DNA from: Selenomonas ruminantium subsp. ruminantium ATCC 12561
GTDB lineage: Bacteria > Bacillota > Negativicutes > Selenomonadales > Selenomonadaceae
Length of the DNA stretch: 64,000 bases
Direction of reading: 5' to 3'
NCBI RefSeq assembly: GCF_000424065.1
Contig: NZ_AUJE01000004.1
Location: forward strand, 101,578 to 165,577
Below, in pieces: positions 9,564 to 18,491 of this stretch (the stretch's first letter is position 1; every line of letters begins with the position of its first letter). The notes under the pieces are model-generated. The model made no database searches and was not told the DNA's origin. It saw only the letters and a list, made by a program, of their open reading frames with translations. The translations under genes were made by a program, and so were the position numbers.

Positions 9564-11315
9564 TTATATGGTTACTCCGGAGCGATCTGTCGTATAAGCC
9601 ACATCCATATTCGGATTGTTATAGACATTCAACCTTACAGCTCTAAAGTCATCGTATTTTGCTTCACTAAATCCCAGCTCTGCATAAAAGGACTGGAACC
9701 TTGCCGCCACTGCCGGATTCAATGAGGAATAGTCTAACCCTGAAGAACTGGGGGTTTCAATCGTATTGCCATTGGCATCCACAAACTTCTCCGCTATGAT
9801 TATCCCCTGGAACTTATGCCCGTTGCCTTCCACATGAACCGGACTGTTGGGAGCAAATAAAATCCCACGGAAGTCTTCTTCCAAAGTCAACATTACTGTT
9901 CTGGACTTACGCCCTTTACCGCGCTCCCCTATTCCATCGTTATCTTCATCTTCTCCCACCGGGCCGTCATAGAAGAATATCATGGGGCGATATTTATAAT
10001 CTCCATACATATCTTTTTCGGTATTATCGGCCTTGATATTGATGCTGATATCACGCACGGTATTGGTTACCCATCCGAGACCTCCACTGGTATTATATTC
10101 TTCACTTTCCAAACGAACAAACAGCGGGTCAATAACGTTTGGCTCATCTGTGTACACATCATAGGATATTTCGGATGCCGGCAACTGGTTCAAATTACGC
10201 ACAGCATAAGGTTCTACGACATTGACAATGGACGCTATCCGAGAATAAACTAACTTTTTTGCCGTTGGTTCACCAAATATGCTTACCAATCTATCATAAA
10301 ATTTCCCCCATAAACTGTATCCCCCCTCTTTATCTTCACTGTGCCCTCCTACCTCATCGATAATTCGCCAATTGGTAAGTTGCATCCCCAGTTTATAAAT
10401 ATAATCTCTAGCCACCGCAGGATCATTATCGAGCATATCGAGATCCCAATTATTAGTAAACTGCTGTTTAGATGAAAAATCAGGCTTATAATTGATCAGC
10501 AGACTTCTCAAATTGTTATTTATACTTGCCGTGCCATCCATATCAAAGATTTCTGACCGGGTACCATCTGCCTTATAAGCAGGCCCCTTATTGGTAAAAC
10601 TAATTTCCTTAACATATTGATTTCGATTTCCATTATACCCCGCTGGTACTTTAGTGTTTTGTTCCCATTCCTGAAATGTGGAAAAGGTATGCGAATCCTC
10701 CACTTCTTTCATCTGTGTCAACAGGTCAATTCCCGCCAAGGGAGAACCATTATCTCCACCATCGTTTTTACTCTTTGCCCAGGCTTCAACCTTCACCTTC
10801 CAATCTGTAGGCATCAAGACTTCCGGCAGAAACATTTTCGCGAAGGGAAAATCCATATCGTCCGTAAGTTCTACTTTATAGTAATAATTCGAACCATTGT
10901 TATTATAATAATCCGGTGCCCATTTTTTCAATAAGGGATTATTGGGCGTTTTATTTTGCGAAGCATTACTTTCCTTACGTAGTTCCGTAGTAACATTGCT
11001 TCTGCCTGTTTTCCATTTTCCATCATTATCCAGCGTCAAAAACTTATCGGCTTCAGCATCTGCATTCCTACTGGACGCAGCTGTAGTCAATTGACCAAGA
11101 GCCGGTACATCCGTTACTGCTATCAGGCTGGCTTTCTTGCCGCTGACTTTTTCCACCCCAGCTAAAGCTGCCATATCGGCTGCATTCTGCATATAGGATT
11201 TATGCAGGTAACTACGCCCAATATCAATCGCCATGCCTGCAAAAAGAATCAAGAAAGGCAGCATGAGAGCAAAAAAGACAATCACCGTGCCTTTCTCTGC
11301 CTGCTTTCCTCTCAT
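9564..11315 (-). CDS. TadG-like pilus-assembly protein
   Basis: A 583-residue protein with the TadG/TadE N-terminal pattern: a short basic leader with EKG, then a single hydrophobic helix (about 11-32, FFALMLPFLILFAGMAIDIG) and YMQNAADMAALAG, the hallmark of TadG-type pseudopilins. The long, poorly conserved remainder is extracytoplasmic and has Asp/Asn-rich segments. It is the last gene of the minus-strand Tad operon, 13 bp after the pilin-like gene. GGGGGA precedes the ATG. The role is inferred to be in pilus assembly or tip structure; the large exported domain has no family I recognise. Confidence 0.75.
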   Translation of the reverse strand: MRGKQAEKGTVIVFFALMLPFLILFAGMAIDIGRSYLHKSYMQNAADMAALAGVEKVSGKKASLIAVTDVPALGQLTTAASSRNADAEADKFLTLDNDGKWKTGRSNVTTELRKESNASQNKTPNNPLLKKWAPDYYNNNGSNYYYKVELTDDMDFPFAKMFLPEVLMPTDWKVKVEAWAKSKNDGGDNGSPLAGIDLLTQMKEVEDSHTFSTFQEWEQNTKVPAGYNGNRNQYVKEISFTNKGPAYKADGTRSEIFDMDGTASINNNLRSLLINYKPDFSSKQQFTNNWDLDMLDNDPAVARDYIYKLGMQLTNWRIIDEVGGHSEDKEGGYSLWGKFYDRLVSIFGEPTAKKLVYSRIASIVNVVEPYAVRNLNQLPASEISYDVYTDEPNVIDPLFVRLESEEYNTSGGLGWVTNTVRDISINIKADNTEKDMYGDYKYRPMIFFYDGPVGEDEDNDGIGERGKGRKSRTVMLTLEEDFRGILFAPNSPVHVEGNGHKFQGIIIAEKFVDANGNTIETPSSSGLDYSSLNPAVAARFQSFYAELGFSEAKYDDFRAVRLNVYNNPNMDVAYTTDRSGVTI

Positions 11316-11328
11316 GATAATCCCCCCC

Positions 11329-12123
11329 TTATTCTACCCTGATACTCATGTCTCCGTTTATGCCCTGTGTCATATCGCGAATCCAGCTTCCATCTTTAGC
11401 CTGCGCATTACGCGTAGCCCATATTTGGATAGCCTTAGCTTTACCAGTAGTTTTATCAAATTCAAAAGCACAACGAACACTAACAGCATAGCTATCCTTT
11501 TTATTAGTTTCTATTATCGCATGATTATAGACTCCCTGCGTGTAAATGAGGTCATCCGAGAAAAAATACCGGTTGTCTGACTCCATCTGCTTTTGTGTTG
11601 ATGGATATTGCGTATAGTTTCCCTGCATCCAATTGACCAGATTATCCTTAGCCACTACACCATTATCAAACCTTGTCTTAACACTCCCGTTTTCCCCGTC
11701 ACCTGTACTGTTGATATAGTAGTCAAAGAGTAAAGTTCCCTGATTTAATGCATTACGATCATATTTTGCATTCCAATTAGGTTGACTCATCAACATCGCT
11801 CTAATCTCAGTCTGTGTCTTACCCAAAAAAGCCCCCGCTATATTCCGCAAAGTAGCATCGTCCATCGCGATGCGCTCTTGATTCGACACGGCCTCCCGCA
11901 GCTCCGAATTGGACAAAGCCCCATACTTATTAATAGCCTGCTCTGAGGTGGGCGTACTGCTTAGATAACTGCCCACACCGTTATAGGCATTGCTTACCTG
12001 CGGAAGGATTTGGGCATTGCGGAACATATAGACAATTCCTACCACAAAAAGTGCCACGAGTGCCCATTCAACAAAGGAATGCCCTTTTTCGCCCCGCAAA
12101 ATTTTCTGCAATTTTCTCAGCAT
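11329..12123 (-). CDS. Pilin-like (TadE/Flp-type) minor subunit
   Basis: About 264 residues. It begins with a type IV prepilin-like signal: a basic leader ending GEKG, then HSFVEWALVALFVVGIVYMF, with Glu at +5 after the Gly as in Flp pilins. The body (about 40-264) is soluble and unfamiliar, much longer than a Flp pilin (about 60) and unlike normal TadE. The ATG at 12123 is eight bases from GGAGG; the earlier GTG overlaps that site. It sits between TadC and TadG. It could be a minor pilin, a tip adhesin or a second TadE. Confidence 0.65.
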   Translation of the reverse strand: MLRKLQKILRGEKGHSFVEWALVALFVVGIVYMFRNAQILPQVSNAYNGVGSYLSSTPTSEQAINKYGALSNSELREAVSNQERIAMDDATLRNIAGAFLGKTQTEIRAMLMSQPNWNAKYDRNALNQGTLLFDYYINSTGDGENGSVKTRFDNGVVAKDNLVNWMQGNYTQYPSTQKQMESDNRYFFSDDLIYTQGVYNHAIIETNKKDSYAVSVRCAFEFDKTTGKAKAIQIWATRNAQAKDGSWIRDMTQGINGDMSIRVE

Positions 12124-12151
12124 TTGGCTCACCTCCGTTCATCAGTCAATC

Positions 12152-13132
12152 CTATCGATTCAACGATTTAAGCAAAATCAGTGCCGACGGGAAAACCACG
12201 ATTACAAAAATCGCCGGAAAGATAAACAAGACCATTGGAAAAATAATCTTTACCGGTGCCTTGAGCGCCATTGCCCGTACTGCCTGCCGATGCCGGTCAC
12301 GCATATTATCCGCCTGAATCTTCAAGGTTCTGGACATGCTCGTGCCCAAATGCTCAGCCTGAATCACCGATGCGGTAAACAGATATAGTTCTTCCAAGTC
12401 GCAACGCTTGGCCAGCTGGGTAAGGGTTCGCTGTCTGTCCATGCCCAGCCCCATATCGCGCAGCATTCGCCGGAATTCATCGGGCAGCGGGCCTTTCATC
12501 CGATTGACGATTTTCGCTACCGCACCATCAAAGGACAACCCTGCCTGCACACTGACACAAAGAAAATCCAAAAACTCCGGCAACTGTCGTCTTAGCGTCT
12601 CTTTGCGCCGCTGGATAGCCGACTGTAACAGCAGAAACGGAATTACCGCCCCTAGCACTACCCCCAAAATCATTATGGCAAGTTGCTGAGGAACCTGCAA
12701 GGGGGACAATGCAGATATACTAAACAAGGCCAGTATCGCGCCCAGCGCTACACACAGCACCCAACCAGCCGCCAGACGATTGATTCCCCATTTTTCCTGC
12801 ACGCCAAGGTGCATCAGCATGCCTTCCAGCATATTGCGCATTTCTCTTGGGGCAAACTTCATCAGCCAATTTTCCACCGAACTCACCAGCGGGCGGATAA
12901 TGCGTTCCTTGAAGGATTGCTCACGCAAATAATGATAGTCAGCAGCCTTGCCTGCCGCCAGCACACCTTTGGTCTTTTGCTGTTTAGCCGCCATGCGCTG
13001 GGCTTCGGCCTCTGCAATCATGCGCTCCAAATGCTGACGGGTCTGCATCTGCGGACGGCGGGCGGCATAAAATAACAGAAACAGCACGGCCATAACCAGT
13101 ACCGTTACCAATGCCGATAATAGCAAAATCAT
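12152..13132 (-). CDS. tadC: TadC-like inner-membrane platform protein (T2SSF domain)
   Basis: A 326-residue type II secretion F-domain protein of the Tad system. It has an N-terminal helix, a linker, two central helices (about 120-175), the cytoplasmic T2SSF core (LPEFLDFLCVSVQAGLSFDGAVAKIV, then LGTSMSRTLKIQADNMRDRHR) and a C-terminal helix pair. With TadB it should form the platform through which the TadA ATPase drives pilin assembly. It follows tadA by 12 bp and carries GGGGG upstream of the ATG. Confidence 0.85.
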   Translation of the reverse strand: MILLLSALVTVLVMAVLFLLFYAARRPQMQTRQHLERMIAEAEAQRMAAKQQKTKGVLAAGKAADYHYLREQSFKERIIRPLVSSVENWLMKFAPREMRNMLEGMLMHLGVQEKWGINRLAAGWVLCVALGAILALFSISALSPLQVPQQLAIMILGVVLGAVIPFLLLQSAIQRRKETLRRQLPEFLDFLCVSVQAGLSFDGAVAKIVNRMKGPLPDEFRRMLRDMGLGMDRQRTLTQLAKRCDLEELYLFTASVIQAEHLGTSMSRTLKIQADNMRDRHRQAVRAMALKAPVKIIFPMVLFIFPAIFVIVVFPSALILLKSLNR

Positions 13133-13144
13133 AAATACGCCCCC

Positions 13145-14668
13145 TTACCCTTTTTGAAAAAGATCTTGCGGCAACTCTATACCATGGGTGCGGAATTTAT
13201 CCATAAAGGTGGGGCGAAAGCCCGAAGCCTCAAAATGCCCTACAGATTTGCCCTTATCGTCCAAATAATCCTGCACATAACGGAACAAATCCTGCAAAAT
13301 AATCGTATCCCCATCCATCCCCTGCACTTCCGTGATATGGGTGAGTTTACGGCTGCCGTCCTGCAGGCGGGACTGCTGGATAATGAGGTTGATTGCCGAA
13401 GAAATCTGCGTACGCACCGCCCGCACCGGCAGTTCCATACCAGCCATCAACGTCATGGTTTCCAAACGAGACAGCACATCTCGCGGACTATTGGCATGAG
13501 CCGTGGTGATAGAACCATCGTGACCGGTATTCATGGCCTGCAGCATATCCAAGGCCTCACCGGAACGCACCTCGCCGACAATAATGCGGTCAGGTCGCAT
13601 ACGCAGGGCATTACGCACCAAATCGCGAATGGTCACCGCACCTGTACCTTCAATATTGGCTGGCCGGGATTCCAAGGTGACCACATGACGCTGCTGCAGC
13701 CTTAACTCTGCCGCATCTTCAATGGTAACAATGCGTTCATTGGCGGGAATAAAGGAGGACAGGACATTGAGTGTCGTGGTCTTGCCCGAGCCAGTGCCCC
13801 CGGCCACCAGAATATTCAGCCGCGCCTTGACGCAGGCTTCCAAAAAGATGGCCATTTTTTCACTCATGGTTCCCAGGCCCACCAAATTTTCTACCGACAG
13901 TGCCTTTTGGGAGAATTTACGAATGGTGACCGTTGGCCCAATCAGAGACAGCGGCGGGATTATGATATTTACACGGGAACCATCGGAAAGACGGGCATCG
14001 ACCAAGGGCGAGGCTTCATCAACACGCCGCCCCAGCGGTGCCAATATACGCTCAATAATATTCATCAAATGGTTATCGTCATAGAAGCGGGTATCCGAGA
14101 GAAGCAGCTTGCCATTGCGCTCCACGAAAATATCCTTGGGACCGTTGACCATGATTTCGGTAATGGAATCGTCCTTCAACAGCGGCTCCAACGGGCCAAG
14201 ACCCAGGAGTTCGTCACAGATATCGTCCACCAGCACCAAACGTTCCGCCCGGGACAGATTGTAATTGTTGTTGACCATTTCCCGTTCCAGATAGGAAGCA
14301 ATCAGGTTCTTGATCTGTTCCCTTGCTTCTTTCCCTTGGGAAATTAACTGCTGTTCCGCCACCGTCATTTCATCCACGATACGACGATGAATAGCCAGAC
14401 GCAGCTGCTGAATCTGGTCAATCTGCACTACAGCCGAACGCCGTGCCGCAAAAGCCGAAGCCATCTGCGGCTGTTCTGTATTTTTCTGCTCCATCAGGCG
14501 GGAATAAGTCTGATTTGCTTCCACCTTGCTGGTTGTCACCGGCCGTGAAACACCATTGCCAGCAGCTACCTGCTCCGGCCTGTTTTCTACGGACAGATTT
14601 GCCCCCCGATTTTCCACTTCTTTAATCGCTTGTTCTTTAGTTCTGCCCAAACGCTTTAAGAGCGACAT
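13145..14668 (-). CDS. tadA: TadA/CpaF secretion ATPase
   Basis: A 507-residue GSPE/VirB11-type hexameric ATPase that powers Flp pilus assembly. The first ~90 residues are a variable linker. Then come the CpaF N-terminal domain ([39 protein letters not shown]), Walker [13 protein letters not shown], an Asp box ([12 protein letters not shown]), Walker B-type [13 protein letters not shown] and the His box [14 protein letters not shown]. The size matches CpaF. It is cytoplasmic and docks on TadB/TadC. AGGTGGGG precedes the ATG. Confidence 0.93.
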   Translation of the reverse strand: MSLLKRLGRTKEQAIKEVENRGANLSVENRPEQVAAGNGVSRPVTTSKVEANQTYSRLMEQKNTEQPQMASAFAARRSAVVQIDQIQQLRLAIHRRIVDEMTVAEQQLISQGKEAREQIKNLIASYLEREMVNNNYNLSRAERLVLVDDICDELLGLGPLEPLLKDDSITEIMVNGPKDIFVERNGKLLLSDTRFYDDNHLMNIIERILAPLGRRVDEASPLVDARLSDGSRVNIIIPPLSLIGPTVTIRKFSQKALSVENLVGLGTMSEKMAIFLEACVKARLNILVAGGTGSGKTTTLNVLSSFIPANERIVTIEDAAELRLQQRHVVTLESRPANIEGTGAVTIRDLVRNALRMRPDRIIVGEVRSGEALDMLQAMNTGHDGSITTAHANSPRDVLSRLETMTLMAGMELPVRAVRTQISSAINLIIQQSRLQDGSRKLTHITEVQGMDGDTIILQDLFRYVQDYLDDKGKSVGHFEASGFRPTFMDKFRTHGIELPQDLFQKG

Positions 14669-14737
14669 ATCATCCCCACCTTGTTTTACATTACATTTAC
14701 CAAAAATATCCCCAATTATTGCCTACATGCTTATGTA

Positions 14738-15166
14738 CTATGTATTACCGGCACTAGATTGCTCCGGTTCTATTGGCATAGTGCATTGTAAGTTTAGTTT
14801 TTTCGGTAAAAAAGGAATAGCTATATTATCATCACGTGTCAACTTCACCGTTACAGTTACCGAACCAATGTCTGTGGAATTATTCGCTTCTTCAACATTT
14901 GCATTGAACTCAGGATTATACAAATTAGTCAAAGGCTTATAGTATTTATTCGCAGAGTTGCTGCTGTTCACCATATTTACAAGACGAGTACGCTTATCTG
15001 TATCACTCTGAACGGCGATTTCCCTGGCAGCTTCCCGCACAGCAGTATTGTATTGCAGGTAATCGGCAAAAACAAACCCGCCATAAATCATATTTAAGAG
15101 CAACATAAAAATCAAAGGAAGAACAAAAGCCAACTCCACTACAGACTGACCTTTCTGCCTGTTCAT
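14738..15166 (-). CDS. tadE: TadE-like pseudopilin
   Basis: About 142 residues starting MNRQKGQSVVELAFVLPLIF: a prepilin-type leader, Gly, then Glu at +5 and a hydrophobic helix, as in TadE. A small exported domain ends with two Cys residues far apart that could pair. I placed the start at 15166 because GGAAGG is eight bases upstream of that ATG; an upstream in-frame start would overlap it. It lies between the pilin gene and tadA and is separated from the pilin by a 12-bp hairpin. Confidence 0.8.
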   Translation of the reverse strand: MNRQKGQSVVELAFVLPLIFMLLLNMIYGGFVFADYLQYNTAVREAAREIAVQSDTDKRTRLVNMVNSSNSANKYYKPLTNLYNPEFNANVEEANNSTDIGSVTVTVKLTRDDNIAIPFLPKKLNLQCTMPIEPEQSSAGNT

Positions 15167-15200
15167 CAGCATCACCTTCCCCCTGAATAGCATTAGTGAA

Positions 15201-15236
15201 GAAAAGAGCTTCCCAAAATCTTAAGAAGCTCTTTTC
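15201..15236 (-). terminator. Intra-operon hairpin after the Flp pilin gene
   Basis: A perfect 12-bp stem (15201-15212 with 15225-15236) with the minus-strand tail TTTTCTTC, 35 bp after the pilin stop. It is placed to attenuate readthrough or protect the pilin mRNA's 3' end, so that pilin is made in excess over assembly proteins. Confidence 0.65.
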
Positions 15237-15271
15237 TCTAATTTAAAAACCATTCTTCATTATAAGATAAT

Positions 15272-15469
15272 TTACGGAGTTGTCGTACCAGTACCGTTTA
15301 TTTTATTCGTTACTTCCGTAAATTTGGCTTGAATTGCCTGCCCCATACCGCTATCAGTCTTCAAAGCTATAACTGCAATCGCCACCACAAAAGCCAGAAT
15401 CAGTGCATACTCCACAATGCCCTGACCTTTTTCAGACCAAATCTTAATACGCTGTAACATATCATCCAC
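15272..15469 (-). CDS. flp: Flp-type major pilin
   Basis: A 65-residue prepilin. The leader ends SEKG, then QGIVEYALILAFVVAIAVIAL, the diagnostic Flp motif (G, four residues, Glu-Tyr) followed by one hydrophobic helix. The mature protein would be about 50 residues ending in a short Gly/Thr tail. A prepilin peptidase must cut after the Gly, but none is encoded in this window. A strong hairpin follows at 15201-15236. Confidence 0.92.
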   Translation of the reverse strand: MDDMLQRIKIWSEKGQGIVEYALILAFVVAIAVIALKTDSGMGQAIQAKFTEVTNKINGTGTTTP

Positions 15470-15509
15470 ATCCTTTCTAGATAAAACAGGTTAATATAAA
15501 TAATATAAA

Positions 15510-16466
15510 TTATACATCTATGTGAACAATCTTCTGAATGACCACATAGCCGATAAGCTCCAAAAAGAGTGAAATCATCAATGCCATACGCCCCAATGGG
15601 TCATCAATCAGTATCATCAGCTGTTCAGGCTTAAAGATATACATGAATAACGCCATTACAAAGGGAAGAACAAGCAGTACCCATGCTGACAATCTGCCTT
15701 GTGCAGTCAGGGCGAAAATCTCGCGCTTCATGCGAATCCGTTCCTGAATGGTATCGCCGATATTATCGAGAATCTGTGCCAGATTGCCGCCGACTTCCCG
15801 CTGTATCAGCACGGAGGTTATCATCAAATCCAAATCGGCACTGCCAACACGGCGGCCCATGGCCTCCAGTGCCGCCTCCAAGGGCACACCCATGGAAACT
15901 TCCCGGGAAACCTGCGCGAATTCGTCACTGATGGGCGGTTCCATTTCCTTGGCCACCACCTCGACTGCCTGCGGAAAGCTATAGCCTGCACGCAGGGCAT
16001 TAGCGACAGTAGTCAGACAATCCCCCAGCTGCTCTGTGAAGGCATTACGGCGGCGGTATGCCCGCCAGGCGACAAATATCCAAATAGCAGCCGCGACCAG
16101 CCCGCCCAGCAGGAAAGCCGTTGCCAGCTCCAAAGTCAGCATCCAGCCAATCAGAAAAGCAGCTAAGGCACTAACTACTAATAAGACCATAAATTCGCCG
16201 CCCAGCAGGGGAATTCCTGCCTGCCGCATACGAAAATCCAACGCTTGTATCGGCCCATGTTCCGCAATTGGTGCCGCCGCCTTCCGCAGCCAGCGGCGTA
16301 TGCGCTCCAGATAGGGCTGCTCCATGACCTGACCAGCTTCAATCACATGATGACGGCGCAAGCGGTAAAAAATACTCATTCGCCGCACATGCTGGAAATA
16401 CACCGCCACCAGGAGAATCAGGAAAAAAGCGGCCAAAGCAGAGATTATTGCTGCCAGAATAATCAT
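15510..16466 (-). CDS. tadB: TadB-like inner-membrane platform protein (T2SSF domain)
   Basis: About 318 residues. An N-terminal helix is followed by a cytoplasmic segment, paired helices near 90-140, the F-domain core (QLGDCLTTVANALRAGYSFPQAVEVV, then REVGGNLAQILDNIGDTIQERIRMKREI) and two C-terminal helices. It pairs with TadC. GGAGG lies eight bases before the ATG at 16466; the in-frame GTG three codons earlier overlaps that site. Its 5' end abuts the stop of the CpaE-like gene, suggesting translational coupling. Confidence 0.85.
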   Translation of the reverse strand: MIILAAIISALAAFFLILLVAVYFQHVRRMSIFYRLRRHHVIEAGQVMEQPYLERIRRWLRKAAAPIAEHGPIQALDFRMRQAGIPLLGGEFMVLLVVSALAAFLIGWMLTLELATAFLLGGLVAAAIWIFVAWRAYRRRNAFTEQLGDCLTTVANALRAGYSFPQAVEVVAKEMEPPISDEFAQVSREVSMGVPLEAALEAMGRRVGSADLDLMITSVLIQREVGGNLAQILDNIGDTIQERIRMKREIFALTAQGRLSAWVLLVLPFVMALFMYIFKPEQLMILIDDPLGRMALMISLFLELIGYVVIQKIVHIDV

Positions 16467-16471
16467 CGCGC

Positions 16472-17587
16472 TCACCTCCGGTCACCAATAAGTGCAAAGG
16501 CAAACTCGGACACGGCATCAACAAAAGGTGACCCCTCCGGCAAGTCTTTCATCAACCGCCCGCTTCCCGTAACTTCTTTTATCCGCCGTTCCTCCGGCAG
16601 CATCAGCGTTACAGAACGCCCCAGTTCCCCCTCCAGTTTGCGCTTATGATTCTCGGTACAGTTCTGCACACCGGAAAACATCGTGTAAACCCGCTTTCCA
16701 TAAGTGTCCCACATGTGGAACATTTTCAGCGAACGCTTCATGTGCCGGACTTCCTGCCCACTGCTCAGCATGGAAATCAGAATATCCGTATCCGCACATT
16801 CAGCCAAGGCCAAAGAAATCGGATTGAACCCCATCGGCAAATCCAATATGACATAGCGGAACAAACAACCCGCCATACGCACCACTTCAATCAGGCGGTT
16901 TGCTTCTACCAGTTCAGCGTGTTCCGGCTGCAGCGGACCACTCATAATCCAAACACCATTGCCTACCGGGTGAAAATAATTTTCCAGCGCAGCCGGTGTC
17001 AGCAAATTGATATCATGCGAGGCTTCCACCACATTATGGCGGGGTACTGCATCAAAGAACATAGCCACGTCTCCAAATTGCAAATCCGCATCAATAATGC
17101 CTACAGATTCACCACTTTTTTTAGCCAGTTCAATAGCCAGCACGGTTGCCACGGTAGTACGCCCCGAATGGCCTTTGGGACTGAAAAACGCCAATGTACG
17201 GGTCGGCAGGGCTTTTCCCCGCCGCTTGTAAATCTTCAGCGCTTCTATAACATCGGCAGAATTGAAGGGCTTCAGAATACAACCACTGGCCCCCGCAGAC
17301 AGAAGCTGTTCTGCAACATTGGAGTTCCACTGTCCCATAAGGCCCAAGACCTGCGCCTGCGGATAACCTTTGAGAAAACGGGGGATTAGCGCCACAGCCC
17401 TTGGTTCATCTACATTGATCAAAAATAAGGTGGGACGAAAAACGCTGCTCTGCCCATAGGCCACATCCGCATCATGATAGGTCGAAGCCAAATCAAATGC
17501 ATTATCAGCCTTGAGTATGCCCGCCATGCGGGACAGCAAATCCGGGTCCCGTTCTACAAGTATTACGCGATAAGTCACCTTGGTCAC
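16472..17587 (-). CDS. cpaE: CpaE/TadZ-like protein: pseudo-receiver plus ParA-type ATPase domain
   Basis: 371 residues: a receiver-like domain (about 5-120) and a MinD/ParA-like domain (about 130-371). The expected phosphoacceptor Asp is Asn (LFLINVDEP), so this is a pseudo-receiver, although the later LKPF lysine is kept. The P-loop reads PKGHSGRTT: the deviant signature Lys is present but the nucleotide-binding Lys is Arg. CpaE/TadZ proteins place the pilus machine at its cell site. It lies directly after a second ATPase with the opposite P-loop change. A GTG start is used; a second GTG three codons in is possible. Confidence 0.85.
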   Translation of the reverse strand: MTKVTYRVILVERDPDLLSRMAGILKADNAFDLASTYHDADVAYGQSSVFRPTLFLINVDEPRAVALIPRFLKGYPQAQVLGLMGQWNSNVAEQLLSAGASGCILKPFNSADVIEALKIYKRRGKALPTRTLAFFSPKGHSGRTTVATVLAIELAKKSGESVGIIDADLQFGDVAMFFDAVPRHNVVEASHDINLLTPAALENYFHPVGNGVWIMSGPLQPEHAELVEANRLIEVVRMAGCLFRYVILDLPMGFNPISLALAECADTDILISMLSSGQEVRHMKRSLKMFHMWDTYGKRVYTMFSGVQNCTENHKRKLEGELGRSVTLMLPEERRIKEVTGSGRLMKDLPEGSPFVDAVSEFAFALIGDRR

Positions 17588-17593
17588 CAGCCC

Positions 17594-18454
17594 TTACTTC
17601 ATATTCTGCGCCGTCAGCCATTCATCATCACCAAACAGCCACGAAAGGATTTTCTTTGCTCCCTTCTTTTCCTCCACCGGCATTGGCGTGATACGGGACT
17701 TCTTGGTGCGGTTGGTATAGCGGCCCACCAGCTGCCAATAACTCTGTGTCAGCGGTGACAAAGGTACACAATACATAAGCGGCTTTCCCATGCGGATAGA
17801 ATAGGTAACAGCCGAGGAATCACTGGGCAAATGATGATAAATCGTCGTCCCTAGGAGCCGTTCTACATCGCGTGCTTTGATATAACGGTCTGAATCCGCC
17901 TGATTTTCCACCAGACAAATCTTACTTTCCTCATAATCAAAGCGCAGCAATGTGTCATAGCCAACTTTATAGTTCTTTACCGCCGGCAGAAAATCCAGCA
18001 CACCCACAAAATTGATAACCGTACTCATATCCAGCATAGCCAGATTCAACGTGCTGAACACAGAGGTCAAATCCAGAACAATGAAGTTAAAGCCCTTCAT
18101 GGAACTGATTATTTTCTCTACAGCCTCCACACTGATCAGATAAGCATCGTTTATCTCCCGTGGCGGTGGCAATACGGAAAAAGCCGTATCACCACACTTG
18201 TATTCCGTCAGGTAATCATCGATCTTGAAATTTTCCTCATCTTTCAGTATAGCCTTTTGGGCATCGGCGATGGTAAAATCACTCACCATATCCAAATAGC
18301 CCATAACATCGCCAAACTGCAAGTCCAGGTCTACCAAACATGTCCGATACCCTTCCTCTGCCAGTCCTGCAGCCAGATTGATGGCCGTAATGGTTTTACC
18401 ACTGCCGGAGGAAGTGCTGAAAACAGAAATGATAATACTGCTGGTTGCATCCAT
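17594..18454 (-). CDS. Second CpaE/MinD-like ATPase of the Tad operon
   Basis: A 286-residue MinD/ParA-like ATPase without a receiver domain. The P-loop is STSSGSGKTITAINLA: the GKT lysine is intact, but the signature Lys of deviant Walker A motifs (KGGxGKT) is Ser. The CpaE hallmark DLDLQFGDVMGYLD follows. It lies six bases upstream of the CpaE-like gene. I infer that the two proteins work together, perhaps as a heterodimer, in positioning the pilus. A GGGGAGGG site precedes the ATG. Confidence 0.82.
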   Translation of the reverse strand: MDATSSIIISVFSTSSGSGKTITAINLAAGLAEEGYRTCLVDLDLQFGDVMGYLDMVSDFTIADAQKAILKDEENFKIDDYLTEYKCGDTAFSVLPPPREINDAYLISVEAVEKIISSMKGFNFIVLDLTSVFSTLNLAMLDMSTVINFVGVLDFLPAVKNYKVGYDTLLRFDYEESKICLVENQADSDRYIKARDVERLLGTTIYHHLPSDSSAVTYSIRMGKPLMYCVPLSPLTQSYWQLVGRYTNRTKKSRITPMPVEEKKGAKKILSWLFGDDEWLTAQNMK

Positions 18455-18491
18455 TTCATCAACCCTCCCCTTCCCATATTGCGGCAGACTT

